Part shown: in pieces, positions 11,475 through 23,130 of the stretch
Position numbering within the stretch: the stretch's first letter is position 1
Layout: each line of letters begins with the position of its first letter
Source of the DNA: Boswellia sacra
Lineage: Eukaryota; Streptophyta; Magnoliopsida; Sapindales; Burseraceae
DNA length: 64,000 nucleotides
Direction of reading: 5' to 3'
Assembly: GCA_013180625.2 (NCBI GenBank)
Contig: SNVD02011469.1
Span: forward strand, 558,001 to 622,000
Notes under the pieces: generated by a model
Database searches by the model: none
What the model saw: only the letters and a program-made list of their open reading frames with translations
What the model was told of the DNA's origin: nothing
Made by a program: the position numbers and the translations under genes

Positions 11475-14309
11475 ATGGCTGAAGCTCTTGTTTCCATAGT
11501 CTTGGAACAGTTGGCTACGATCACTCGTCAACGGACGGAAGAAGGGATAAGACTAATTGGGGATGCTGATCAGGAAGTTGAGAAACTCAAAAGCAATTTC
11601 CTGTCCATTCAAGCTGTGCTTGCCGATGCTGAGAATAGACAAGTCAACGAGAACTCTGTGAGAGTTTGGTTAGACAAGCTTAAAGACATATCGTATGATA
11701 TTGAGGATGTGTTGGATGAGTGGAACACAACCATTCAGAAATTAGAAGTTAAGGAAGCTGAAAATGCTTCTAAGCCTTTGAGAAAGGTACGTTCCCTCAT
11801 TCCTAACTATCTCTGTTGTTGTAGGCGACTTGTTCTGCGTTATGATATTGCTGTTAAGATAAGAAATCTAGATAGAAAACTAGATGTTATTGCTCTGGAG
11901 AAAGATAGGCTCAACTTTAGCTCGAACATGAAGGGTAGCAGAGAACATGACCGACCTGTGACTACATCTGTTCTTGATTTATCAGAGGTTCATGGAAGAG
12001 ATGAAGATAAGAATAGAGTAGTGGATCTGCTCTTGAGTCAAAGTAGTCAGGAACATGCCTCCAGAATCATTTGTATGGTGGGGATGGGAGGAATTGGTAA
12101 GACAACACTGGCTCGTCTAGCATTTAATGATGATAAGGTGAAGACTCATTTTGAACAAAAGATATGGGTGTGTGTTTCTGAGCCTTTTGATGAGATGAGA
12201 ATTGCCAAAGCAGTCCTTGAATCTCTCACAAATGACTCACCAAATTTAGTTGAATTAGAAACTGTATTGCGAAACATACGTCAACACATTGAGGAAAAAA
12301 CATTTCTTCTTGTCCTAGACGATGTATGGACTGATGATAACAAAGATTGGGATCAATTAATGCGGTCCTTCAAATACGGTATGCGGTCCTTCAAATACGG
12401 TTCTAAAGAAAGTAGAATTCTAGTGACGAACCGTAAGGAGAGTGTTGCAACAACCATGAGAGCCTCCAATACAATCCGATTAGGAGCACTACCTGAGGAA
12501 AACTGTTGGTCATTGTTTAGTCAACTTGCATTTTTTGGAAAAACTAATGAAGAGTACGAAAATTTGAAAGAAATTGGCAAAAAAATTTTATGCAAGTGTG
12601 AGGGCTTACCTATGGCTATAAAAACTTTGGGGAGTCTTCTTCAGTTTAAGAAAAAGATTGAAGAGTGGCAAAGTGTCTTAAATAGTGAGATATGGCAACT
12701 GAAAGAGATAGAAAGAGGGATTTTTCCACCTCTATTATTAAGTTATTATGATTTACCTCCTATGCTGAAAAAATGTTTCTCATATTGTGCCATATTTCCA
12801 AAGGATTACGAGATAAAGAAAGATCAATTGATCCAATTATGGATGGCTCAAGATTTTCTAAATGCAGAGCCAAATAAGGATATGGAGTTAGTCGGTGAAG
12901 AGTATTTTGAAACTTTAGCAATGCACTCTTTCTTTCAAGATTTTAAAAGAAATGAAACTGATAATAACATATATTGTTTCAAGATGCATTATATAGTGCA
13001 TGACTTTGCTCAATTTCTTACCCAAAATGAATGTCTTACAATAGAGGTTGATGGTACAATAGAGGTTGATGGTCTTAGAGAATCTTTATTGGAAAGCTTT
13101 AGTAGAAAAGCTCGGCATTCAATGATTACGACTCGAAGAGGTGGCTCATTTCCAAACTCCATTTACGCCCAAAAAAGTTCCCGTAGCCTTGTGGTTAAAA
13201 GTCGAGGGGGTAAAAGAGGGATACTTTTATCCAAATTATTTGATGAGTTGATATGTCTAAGGACATTAGATTTGAGAGACCAGTTAATTTATGAAATTCC
13301 AATAGGAATAAAGAAATTGATACATTTAAGATATCTTAATTTATCTGAAAATAGGATGTTGAAAGAATTGCATGAGGCATTATGTGATTTGTGGAATCTA
13401 AAAATCTTAGACATCCGTAACTGTAAGAGTCTCCAAACGCTGCCTCAAGGGATGGGAAAGTTGATAAATTTGAGACATTTATTAAATTGGGGGACTTCAC
13501 TAAGTTACATGCCAAAAAGTGTTGAGAGCTTGACTTGTCTTCGAACACTAGATGAATTTGTTATAAGCGATAGCGGCAATGTTGGCAAAGCATGTTCTCT
13601 TCAGTGTTTAAAAAACTTCAGCCACCTTCAAAATATTGGTATAAAAGGGTTGGGAAATATGGCAGATGTTGGTAAAGTTGAGGGAGCAGAACTTTACAAT
13701 AAAAAAAACTTGCGTGACCTCGATCTAAACTTCAATCTGAGTATGAACGGGAACCATGAAGTACTTCTTAAGGCATTGCAACCTCCTTCAAATTTAGAGA
13801 CATTATGGATACAAAATTACGGCAGTAGGACCATGTCCCCTCAGTGGATAATGTCATTAACCACATTGAGAAGGTTAGGACTTGATAGTTGTATAAATTG
13901 TGAGAATCTGCCCCTTTTGGGTAAATTACCATCCCTTGAATTTCTTTTCATATGGGAACTGAAAAGTGTGAAAATAATTGGTAATGAGTTTTTTGGAATA
14001 GAAAGTGATGGAACATCATCGTCTTCATCAGTTATTGCCTTTCCCAAATTGAAATATCTCTCATTTCAGTGGATGGAAGAATGGGAAGACTGGAATTATG
14101 AGAATACAGGGAGAGAAGACATCAAAGTCATGCCATGTCTTCATACCTTGCAAATTATAAACTGTCCCAAATTAAAGTCGCTGCCAAACCACCTTTATCA
14201 TATGACAGCATTGAAGAAGGACATTCATGGATGTCCACTTATAGCAAGAAGTTTAGAGCTCTCTTCATCATCTCTTCCTGATACTGATCAAGATCTCTCA
14301 AATCCTTAA
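11475..14309 (+). CDS. CC-NB-ARC-LRR disease resistance protein, RGA type (CNL-1)
   Basis: A single 944-codon exon. The start MAEALVS is the common start of this family and the three close paralogs begin equivalently. Order: N-terminal Rx-type coiled-coil domain (about 1-170) with YDIEDVLDEW as the EDVID-like motif; P-loop GMGGIGKTT near 203-211; RNBS-A IWVCVSEPF; kinase-2 LLVLDDVW near 278-285; RNBS-B RILVTNR; GLPMA near 376; RNBS-D CFSYCAIFPKDYEI near 434; MHD position MHY at 504-506; then leucine-rich repeats to the C-terminus. Such proteins are cytoplasmic ATP-switch receptors that detect pathogen effectors and trigger cell death. Oddities: MRSFKYG is duplicated at 296-309, TIEVDG at 522-533, and MHD reads MHY. 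It is the best functional candidate in the cluster. Length fits the family. Confidence 0.95.
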   Translation: MAEALVSIVLEQLATITRQRTEEGIRLIGDADQEVEKLKSNFLSIQAVLADAENRQVNENSVRVWLDKLKDISYDIEDVLDEWNTTIQKLEVKEAENASKPLRKVRSLIPNYLCCCRRLVLRYDIAVKIRNLDRKLDVIALEKDRLNFSSNMKGSREHDRPVTTSVLDLSEVHGRDEDKNRVVDLLLSQSSQEHASRIICMVGMGGIGKTTLARLAFNDDKVKTHFEQKIWVCVSEPFDEMRIAKAVLESLTNDSPNLVELETVLRNIRQHIEEKTFLLVLDDVWTDDNKDWDQLMRSFKYGMRSFKYGSKESRILVTNRKESVATTMRASNTIRLGALPEENCWSLFSQLAFFGKTNEEYENLKEIGKKILCKCEGLPMAIKTLGSLLQFKKKIEEWQSVLNSEIWQLKEIERGIFPPLLLSYYDLPPMLKKCFSYCAIFPKDYEIKKDQLIQLWMAQDFLNAEPNKDMELVGEEYFETLAMHSFFQDFKRNETDNNIYCFKMHYIVHDFAQFLTQNECLTIEVDGTIEVDGLRESLLESFSRKARHSMITTRRGGSFPNSIYAQKSSRSLVVKSRGGKRGILLSKLFDELICLRTLDLRDQLIYEIPIGIKKLIHLRYLNLSENRMLKELHEALCDLWNLKILDIRNCKSLQTLPQGMGKLINLRHLLNWGTSLSYMPKSVESLTCLRTLDEFVISDSGNVGKACSLQCLKNFSHLQNIGIKGLGNMADVGKVEGAELYNKKNLRDLDLNFNLSMNGNHEVLLKALQPPSNLETLWIQNYGSRTMSPQWIMSLTTLRRLGLDSCINCENLPLLGKLPSLEFLFIWELKSVKIIGNEFFGIESDGTSSSSSVIAFPKLKYLSFQWMEEWEDWNYENTGREDIKVMPCLHTLQIINCPKLKSLPNHLYHMTALKKDIHGCPLIARSLELSSSSLPDTDQDLSNP

Positions 14310-16580
14310 CCTCATAATTGATGATGTTGGATTTCTGCAAAGAGACCGATCATTGAATTTCTCAAGCAGTCACAATTGCTATCAACTCACAGGTAAAATC
14401 CTTTTTTGTTTTCCAAGGAAAAAACATTTTAGATACCGTTCTACGTTGTGCTATTGGTTTCAGTAAGCTAAAATCATTTTATATTTTGAACATATGATGA
14501 AAGTACTAAATACTTTTAGTGGTAGGAATAGGATATAGCCAGTACGATGATCAGCAGCCGAAGACATTTGAAAAGCATATTCCTCTCTTTTATAACTAGA
14601 TGCCAAGGTTACTTTCCTTCTAAAGAAAAAGACACATGATTGCAAGGTTTTCTTTCATTTAGATCATAAAATCATAAAACATAGATTCTTATCCTTTACA
14701 GAAACAATCGTAAATTGCATTTTTATGGCCATATATTTGTAATTTTCCACCAATAAATTTACCTTTGAGGCATAAAAATAAAGTAGTGGCAGTCTAGCAG
14801 GCATGTAGCACTAGCTGGCCAGCTTGTGTGAAGCTTGAAGGAGCTGTCCTGTATCAGGAACTTTAGTTTTTCTCAGGTTCGGAGTTTCAAAACATTTCAG
14901 TGGTAAGAAAGAGTAGAGGTATGCTTACGTAATGTAATATAATTGAACAAGTGCTTTAAACCTGGCAATGCAGAATTTAATACATAGAATTGGAGTTTCT
15001 ATATCTTTCATTCATTTTCAATGTTCATCCACTTCTGTGCCTCTTGCATTTCAACCGACTGGCTTAAAGAGAACTAATCTTTGCATGGTGCTTAATTTTG
15101 GTGTCAGGTGCGCTACCATTACTATCCCAGTTATTGAACAAGATCTGTCAAATGCCAAAGTCCAATATTCGTAAGCGTGAAAAGTACACCATTGAATTCG
15201 ACGAAAAAAGCTACAGTCTCCAATAACCCACAGGTTTTTTTTTTTTTTTTTTCCTTCTTTTGCATTAGTTCTTTTTGCCATTGTAAGATGAAGAGAAAAT
15301 TTTGGAAATTCTATGTTATACTAGTGTTTGCAATAAACTAACAATTTTCAATATTCCAAATATATAATGTATGTGTAAAGTACGTTTAGTGGGTAAGGTA
15401 AAAAAAGATTTTTTTTTTTTTTTAATGAAATATTACTGAAAAACACTCACTTTGTAATCCTTTACTTTACAAAACTGTTCTTGCATCCTGTTTACTTGAA
15501 AATTTTGATCATTTTCCTTTATTCATTCATTTTCTTCAATATAACATTGTTTAACTATGAAACTTTAGTTTAACTTTTTCGTTTTCTAATTTTTTAAACT
15601 ATGATACTAAATTTTTTCTTTTCTCTTCTCTCCTTTATACGCTGATCCAAGAGCCAATCTCTGTAGTCATCTTATGAAAGAAATGTTCAATATTGGGCAC
15701 CATCGCAATGTGAGAAGGCTCCATCAACTGTTCATGGCTTTTTTCTTGTGAAATGGACAAGGTAATGGACCAGAAAACATGTTATATGGTAAATTGGTAA
15801 TAGACCGTAGAACTGGACTAAGATTTTTTTTTCTTTCGTTTTCTGTGGCATGCAAGAGATGGAACAACTAGCAAGTGTGATCATGGTGATAAATTACGAA
15901 ACATAATTTTAGAAGCATTAAATAACGTGAATAGCAATGGGACAAAAGCATTAAAGGTGTTAGAAGCTGGTATTATGAATTGTTGCTTGTGTCATAAGGG
16001 GCTGATAACTTGGATAAGACAGATAGTTGCCATTCTATCGGTATTGATTTTGCTAAAGTATTATTAGATTGTGCTACTCATTAGAAGTGATAATTTTTTT
16101 CGAGCATTTGTTGTCTTGTGTTGATGCATGTCAATTGTGAAATGTATTAGGTAATTAGCCATTGGGAGTCTTGTGTAATCCTGTATACAAAATTTTGTAG
16201 GTCTCAATCGTTCTTTCTAATTATCAGGATTGAATGTTATCTGGGGAAAAATTACATGATTAAACTTATTTCAAAGAAGTCTCTCTTGGTTCTAAAGTAT
16301 TCTTGAAAATTTGGAGTGAGCAACCTGTTTGCTTCTTGATCAGGAATATAATTCTCTCAACAACATTTGATCATAGAAATTAGAATCTCTGATGCATCAT
16401 TTGTGCTCTTTCATCTTTTTAAACCCAGTTTTCTGGGATTATATGACGGCTGAGATCTGGTAAGATTCTTACTCTATTTAGTTTCTGATATTTGGTTATC
16501 AGTTTGCGAAGTAGTTGAAAGCCATTGATAAGACAATTGCCAAGTAACTCCCTGGGGTTTATGGTTGTCGTATGTTTCAG
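14310..16580 (+). repeat. CNL-1 3'-tail with likely spliced UTR and tail modules
   Basis: After the stop, 'caagcagtcacaattgct' leads to a plausible 5' splice site (cag/gtaaaat) near 14393; the same arrangement follows CNL-5 near 58770 and occurs near 1790, 41670 and 43710. Modules recognisable from other tails include the 'ggcaatgcagaa' block near 14967, a block near 15120 ending in 'cccacaggt', and a 'caatgtgagaaggctcc' block near 15705. No protein was recognised. This looks like the decayed, multi-intron 3' portion of the ancestral transcription unit. Confidence 0.55.
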
Positions 16581-16800
16581 ATTATGTTACAATATCCACA
16601 GGAGTTCCTGATCAATGTGAATGGCCACTATGGTCCTGCAGATTAATGTGGCAATGCTATGATGTGATAACTTACATGTAAGAGCAAGAAAAGAATTTTG
16701 GCCCTTATGGATATGAAGAAGGAATCCCATTTGGTTGCTCAATGAATGGAGGGCTTGTCGTAGCTTTCGAGGAAGAAGCAGTAGGACTAGGTAATTGGCT
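16581..16800 (+). pseudogene. Jacalin-related lectin exon remnant (JRL-c)
   Basis: After a 'tatgtttcag' acceptor the sequence reads I-M-L-Q-Y-P-Q-E-F-L-I-N-V-N-G-H-Y-G-P-A-D and then a stop, a clear match to the middle of the jacalin fold (L-Q-Y-P-E-E-F-L ... S-G-H-Y). In shifted frames the following bases still give F-G-P-Y-G-Y-E-E-G-I-P-F and N-G-G-L-V-V. No first exon is seen directly upstream. It is a broken second half of a lectin domain, 2.3 kb downstream of CNL-1. Confidence 0.75.
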
Positions 16801-18726
16801 ATTGGGCATCTTGTATCCGAAATTTTGTACATCACAGTCATTCTTGCTAATTATCCTGATTTAATGTTGCAGGGGAGAATTTTATTTATTTATTTTTTTC
16901 ACAGTATATTTAGTGTTCTATCGAATACAAGAGAGAGGAATAGCAAGTGTGATATCAGCTGGTGAGGAATTTATGAATCATATGATGTTTACTCTTTAGC
17001 TTATAATTTAAATGTTCTTCTCTTTCATAATTAGATAGAAGCTTGCTTGTCTTCACAGGAAAACATACATTGTTCTTATATTTGGATTGTGAAATCACAT
17101 GCAGACTCAACAACCATGTATGACTCAGTTTCTTTATTATTTGTGAAAGAACACCATAGATTACAGTTTAGTGTCACTCAGTTATTATATGCCTTCATGT
17201 CAAGTAGCATCTAGACAGCCAGATTGATGCTGGATGCTAACTAACATGAAGGAACCGTCCTGTTTCATAAACTTTTGTTTTTCTCAGGTTGAAAGTTTCA
17301 AAAAGGTATCCTTATTAATAGAGAACAGAATTTCTTATAAATAATCTAATGCAATCTAATATAGCCTGATTGTCAATAACTTTAATTTCTCTAAACAGAT
17401 GATGCAGAATTCAAGTACATAGGATTATCCATCCCACTCTGTATCTTCCACCAAGTGGAATAGAGAGATCATTTCAGGAATCTTGAGTCATCTAATTTCT
17501 GCTTAAATCAAAAGCAAAATTCATTATCATTGGATAATCTCGGTATGGAATCAGTTACTTTAGCATCACTTTCACAGCTTGTTCTCTTTGTTAGCATCGA
17601 TTTCTACCCAAAAAAAAAAAAAAAAAATCACACCCTTATTCATAGTAGATCTTTTATTCTTTTTCATCTCTCCATTCAGCAATTTTCTCTTCCTCTTCTA
17701 GTTTTCCCTATGTGTGAAATGCAAGTTCAAAAGCTTTTTTTTTTTTTTTTCTTTTCATGCTATTATACGTTCCATTCTAATATAGCATTCAAAATTATTT
17801 AGACTAGTAAGCTTGGGGGCCGTTTGGTTACATTTTTGGTGTGTTTTAGCTGTTCCTGTTTCGAAATGTGTCTTGGTGGATGTGAAATATGCTGGCTAAT
17901 TGATCATTTTGCATGTTGATGTCCTGCATCCAAAATTTTGTGTCTCATTCTTTCTAATTATCAAATTTAGTGCAATGTGTTCTTTTAAGCTTATCATTTT
18001 AACAGTCCTCTGTTTCATGATTAGATGACTTGTTTTCACAATAAAAACATACACTGCATTGCGTGGTTTTGGCTATCCAACAAATTTCACAATGCATGTG
18101 CCGTTCAACCAATAAAAAATGTCTTAAAAGAGAATAAAAATAAAATTGTGTATGGCACTAGTCCAGCACGATTGCTAGATTCTCATTTGCGTGAAGCAAT
18201 TGTCCTGTTTTAGGAACTTTAGTATTTTCTCAAGTTAAAATTTCCTAAACATAGCACTATAAGTAAAGAACAGTAGTTCAAATAAATAATCTAATGTTAA
18301 TTTAACAAGCTTATTAACTTTAATTTTTTTAACCAGGTGATGCAGAACTTGTCCATCCGGCTCTGTATCTTCCACCAAGTGTAATAGAGGGAATGTTTGA
18401 CGAATTTTGGGTCATCAAATCTTTGCTTAAAGCAACACCAAAATTCGTTATCCTTGGATAGTGCTGAATGTGAAATCAGGTAATTTTGACTTTCTTTTTT
18501 TAAGGCAAATTCTGCTCTATATTAGCATTACTTCTACCAAAAACAAACCATGCCCTTTGTTCATATCACGTCTTGAATTCTTTTCATCTCTAAGTTGGGC
18601 AGTTTAGTTGCACTCTATTTAATTTCTGATCTTATGATTCATTCTTTGTCTTTGTGATAAAAGGCTTTGGTGTCATTTTGCCAGGTAGTTGAAAGCCACT
18701 GATAAGAATATTGCCATTTGTTTCAG
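16801..18726 (+). repeat. CNL-1 tail modules, continued
   Basis: Two further copies of the 'gatgcagaa' module lie at 17401 and 18339. They are flanked by the 'aaatcacatgcagactcaa' segment (near 17093, also near 86, 25940 and 45082) and by poly-A/T tracts at 17610 and 17738. The order of modules near 17030-17800 closely matches 20-770, indicating block duplication. No gene is seen. Confidence 0.6.
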
Positions 18727-19040
18727 ATTAAGCCGCAGCAATACCAAGAGGTGGTCCTAATTATTTAAGAGCAACGTAGAAGAGCTTTTGATCCTTTTCG
18801 ATTTGAAGACGGAAACCCATTTACTTGCTCCAAGGATGGACGCCAGGCTGCTTGTAACTTTTATTAATAGAACAAGCAGTTGATAACTTGATGATTTTGT
18901 TACCATTTATCCAGCTACAATCAACAGGGCTCTTTCGAAAGGCTGGAAATTGAGAGGCTTAGGAAACTTGCAAGCACAGGCCTTTTCGAAAATCATTGGC
19001 TGCCACAAGGATGTTGAGACGGGCCCTGGAGAACAATACC
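18727..19040 (+). pseudogene. Jacalin-related lectin exon remnant (JRL-d)
   Basis: It begins after a 'tgtttcag' acceptor with attaagccgcag and resembles JRL-a closely, including the downstream 'ttggctgccacaaggatgttgag' near 18995. The turn region corresponding to G-F-E-D-G-N-P-F is still legible in one frame, but the domain is interrupted by stops. It is more decayed than JRL-c and JRL-h. Confidence 0.55.
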
Positions 19041-20199
19041 CAGAAAGTTGAAATTAAAGAAGAATTTATACGTACTAATACTTGGACTCGAGCACTGAAT
19101 ATGTGCCGATCAAAGATTTAACAGTTCTTCTATTGAACACTATGTTATTGTTAGATATTGATAAATAGAAGATGTATGTTGTTTAATAATGAGACTCAAG
19201 TTTCATCACAGAAGCCTACTTTAAATTCTAAAAGCAATAAACATCACCCTTGACCCTTCTTCTAGCTTTGTGTCAAGCAAAACTTTTCTGGTCTTTTCTG
19301 ATCCCATAAATTATGAAATAGCTTGAATGGAAGCTGTACTATTATCATTGCATAATCACAGCAAACAGTCAAGTTCTTAGTTTGTCTGAATTGGTTAAAT
19401 TGACTTGAGCTATTGTGTCACATCCCCCAGTGGAACGTTGGAAGTAGAAAGTTTTATGGTATATGGAAGTTATCGTATAGTTTTAGAAAATCCTTTATAT
19501 TATGTTAAAAAAATTTTGCTCCCATTAAATTAATAGTAATTATTGGAGGCCATTCTCACCCAACACCATTGATGGGCCTCTTTTGACCCAATATGAATAG
19601 TGGATCGCTATGGTTTACTTGAGAATATTGGTGTGATCTGGACTTGTACAGAAACCAAAGTGGAGATGGGCCATGACATGATAGAGAGACTCATGTTGAG
19701 AAAGTTTTAGGAGACAGAGACGCCAAAATGGCCAAAATCTTCAACCCGCCAAAGGGTGACGAAAAAGAAGTTACGCTAACAATAACATTATGCCCAGGAG
19801 AAGGCATTTTTGCAGTTTCAATCTCTTTAGTTTACCAATACCTTCCGTCTATCTCAACTCGAGATGCTTCTTTGACACTATTTTCCGTTGCATGGAAAGG
19901 GAGACTCCCATAACGCCTCAAAGATCAATATAATGGGCAAAAGTATGCTCCATGTTTCATGTCTCAAATTTTTTTATTTTTATTTTTATTTTTATCTTTC
20001 AGTATTTTTTAGATAAGTTTAATGCATACAGCTTTGCAAACAATAAATACATTGACTAGTATCAAAGCAAACTTTTGCAAAAACAAAAAAAAAAAAAGTT
20101 ACTTGAATTGCTTGGACAAAACTACATACATTTAGTGGAATCAGAGCAAAATATTGCTTGAGCCATTGGATAAAGGATTTGCCATAAAAGGGCTCGCAT
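19041..20199. other. Spacer and upstream region of CNL-2
   Basis: No gene is seen. The interval from about 19880 to 20210 is similar to 53480-54100: both contain 'aataaatacattg', then an A-rich segment, then 'agccattggata' followed by TATA-like motifs. This marks a duplicated CNL-2-type promoter. Confidence 0.5.
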
Positions 20200-20206
20200 T
20201 ATAAAA
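20200..20206 (+). promoter_or_regulatory. Likely TATA box of CNL-2
   Basis: TATAAAA lies 79 bp upstream of the family-like ATG at 20279, the same spacing as in CNL-1. The preceding 'gagcaaaatattgcttgagccattgg' region resembles a degenerate version of the inverted repeat found upstream of CNL-3 and CNL-5. Confidence 0.5.
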
Positions 20207-20278
20207 ACATAGCACACCAAATATTTAATTTTCGCTGCTTATAATTTCTCAAGTTTTAGTCATTTGACATCTCTGACC

Positions 20279-22053
20279 ATGGAAGCACTTGTCTCCACGA
20301 TTTTGGAGCAACTGGATTCAGTTGTGGATTTTGTTGATAAAACAATGCTGAAGACCAAATTGCAGGACATTCAATCTTTTGTTAGAGCTGCGGAGACCAG
20401 ACAGGTGAAAGAGGAGTCTGTGAGAGATTGGTTGGCTATGCTCAAAGACACATTCTATGACCTAGAGGACCTACTGGATGAGAGGAGCACAATGATCAGA
20501 AAAATCGGGGATGGAAATGCATTCAAGTCATCAACAGAGGTATGTTCCCCTCTCTCATGTAATAAGCAAGTTGTTTTGTCACCTTACATGGGCAAGATTA
20601 AACATCTATGTAGAACACTAGAAGGTATCGCTATTGAAAGAGATAAGTGGGGATTTAGCCAGACAAAAGATCTAAAACCACAAACGACTATCTCTACAAC
20701 TGATTTACCAGAGGTTAAGATTCATAAAAGAGATGAGGATAGCAGTAAATTGTTAAAATTGGTGTTGAGTGAGACTCGTGAAGCAGCAACTTTCCCTATC
20801 ATTTCTGTTACAGGGATGAGAGGAAGTGGAAAGACAACTCTTGCTCGACAAGTTTTTAATAATAATGAAGTCAACACCCTTTTTAAAAGGAAAATATGGG
20901 TGTGTGTCTCTGGTCTTCCTGATGAGAACAGCATTGCCAAAGAAATTCTTAAATATCTTAATGTTAAGATACCAAATGTAGATGATTTAGAAACTTTGGT
21001 TAAATTGATGAGAAAGCCTCTTTGGGGAGTAAGGTTTCTTCTTGTCCTAGATGATGTCTGTATAACATATTCTAAAATATGGGATGAAATGAGGTTTTTG
21101 CTTAAGTATAATTGTCAAGGAAGTAAAATTTTGATAATTATACGTGAAGAAAGCAATACACAAATGGTAGGAACCACTAACCTGACTTCCCTAGAGAAGA
21201 TATCCGATAAAGAATGCTTGTCATTGATTAATCAAGTTGCAACAGTTCCTAGGAGTAACAATGAAGAGAATGATAAATATTGGCAAGAGTTTGTATGCAA
21301 GTGTAACGGCTTGGCTGTCAACTTAAAGACTCTAGGAAGTCTCTTAAGATTACGAACAACAGCGGACTGGCAGACAATCTTAGATAGTGAGCTATGGGAA
21401 TTAGAAGATGTAGAAAGAGGGATTTTTTCATCTTTATTTTTAAGCTATTATGATTTACCCATTATATTGAGAAAATGCTTTTCATGTTGTGCTATGTTTC
21501 CAAAAAACTACAAGTTAGAGAAAGATACATTGATCAAGTTATGGATGGGCCAAGGTTATCTTAAAGTAGAAGGGAAGATATAGAAACAGTTGGTGAAGAG
21601 AATTTTCAAAATTTAGCCTTACGTTCTTTCTTTTACGATTTTAAAAGAAGTGAGCATGATAACAAAATAACAAGTTGTAGGATGCCTGATAAAATACACG
21701 AACTTGCTCAATTTCTATCAAAGAATGAATGTTGTATCATAGAGGTTAATAATGGTCCTAAAGAATTCCAATTCAAATTCTCTTACAAGAAAGTTCCACA
21801 TCTAAAGATAATAGAAAAGTCATACCCCAACTTTGTTTCTAAAAGAGAAATTTTGTGTAGGCTTGTTAAATGTGGGTTCGGTTCCATGATTGGACTAAAT
21901 TTATCCAAGTTACTCGATCAATTTACATGTCTAAGGACATTAGATTTGGGTGGTGTTTCAATTGAAGAACTTCCAGGATCAAAATTACAAAATTTGATAT
22001 ATTTGAGACATCTTAATTTATACACTCTATTTCAATTTGATACCGTATATTGA
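20279..22053 (+). pseudogene. CNL pseudogene, frameshifted and truncated in the LRR (CNL-2)
   Basis: The frame is open upstream from 20264, but the family-like start is MEALVST at 20279. The coiled-coil domain is shorter than in CNL-1 (about 20 residues missing after the first helix) and has YDLEDLLDER. The nucleotide-binding part shows P-loop GMRGSGKTT, kinase-2 FLLVLDDVC, a degenerate RNBS-B, GLAVN in place of GLPLA, and RNBS-D CFSCCAMFPKNYKL. A frameshift near 21570 ends the first frame at 21583; the homologous sequence continues in another frame through an MHD-region equivalent (M-P-D-K-I-H-E-L-A-Q-F-L) into the first LRRs and stops at 22053. The rest of the LRR domain is absent. It is a distinct, more divergent lineage than the other four. 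Confidence 0.9.
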
Positions 22054-22960
22054 CATCATTTTCGGAACTTGCTTTAAATTTGCAATGGCTTGTATCATAT
22101 CACAAGCCCACTGCCACCTGCATATCTGGAAGCTTTTAGGCAACTTTCCTCACACAATTTCAGTTTTATGTTCGGATTATGAGATAATTTTGGATATGGA
22201 TCTGAGGCCCATTCCCACTCGTGGGTTAGGACTATAATTTTTCTTTTTATAAAAAATAAAAAAAAAGTGATGTTATTATCAGACATTTCCGTCTCTCAAT
22301 TTAACAAGGATAAAACTGAAAAAGGAAATATAACGTTTTATTAAAAAAGCAAATCTATGAAGGTCGTTTTACAACAAATTCATAGTGGTGGGATTTTGAG
22401 AGGTTTATGACATAAAGAAATTTATATTACATAGCAGAGGCGGAGCAATAGAAGTCACATTATTTGATAATATGTAAATGATCATTCACTTATATTTTGT
22501 AGAATATTTTTGCGTGCACTTTGCCTTCATACCCTAATCACCAGGGCCTCTTCCTTTTTTTTTTTTTTTTCTTTTTGAGAGTCTCAAAATAGAGAAGAAA
22601 ATAGGGAATCCCTAATTTTACCGAACATGTCAAATTTTGTTTGCCATGAACTCAAAAATTATTTTTGAGAAACTTACTTCAGCCTCAAGTTATAGTAAAA
22701 CTTGAGGAGTAAAGAAAACGTGCGCTATCAAATTTATTCCGCGCATAACGGATTTTTCCCTGACAAAAAAATCAATCAAATTCTTGCCTTAAAGAATGAC
22801 CTACCATGGAATCATATTCTTGCTTTGGACTGGCAATTCATATCCAATTATAATCTTTCTTCCGAGTGGCTTGTTCAAAGTTTAAACCTCCAAGTTAATT
22901 AATGTTAGTTAAGAAAAGAATATATATAGAATTGACAGGAAAATACCAATTCTTTAAGTA
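22054..22960. other. Spacer between CNL-2 and CNL-3
   Basis: No gene is seen. Parts near 22160-22270 and 22385-22500 have counterparts at 54130-54240 and 54390-54510, evidence for block duplication. A T-rich run lies near 22555. Confidence 0.5.
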
Positions 22961-23035
22961 ATACCAAAGCAAAACTTTGCTTTCGGCTGTCAAGTGAAAG
23001 ATATTTTGGTCTTCCTCCACGCACTTTGTATAAAA
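22961..23035 (+). promoter_or_regulatory. Proximal promoter block of CNL-3 with inverted repeat and TATA box
   Basis: The inverted repeat AAAGCAAAACTTTGCTTT sits at 22966-22983 and TATAAAA at 23029-23035, 96 bp before the ATG. The same repeat, the 'agtgaaag' and 'ggtcttc' motifs and the TATA box occur in the same order upstream of CNL-5. CNL-4 has degenerate versions. Conservation may only reflect recent duplication, but the 8-bp arms are identical in CNL-3 and CNL-5. Confidence 0.6.
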
Positions 23036-23130
23036 GCTGAATGGCATATTGTAGCTTGATCAAAACATAATTAAAAACACAAAACATCTCAATTTTCTCA
23101 ATCTTTCTTTACTCAATTGCCACATTCAAT

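Noticed and set aside
22702..22902. A 66-codon open frame between CNL-2 and CNL-3.
   Set aside because: Similar sequence occurs upstream of CNL-4 and CNL-5 without an open frame, so it is duplicated promoter-distal DNA.
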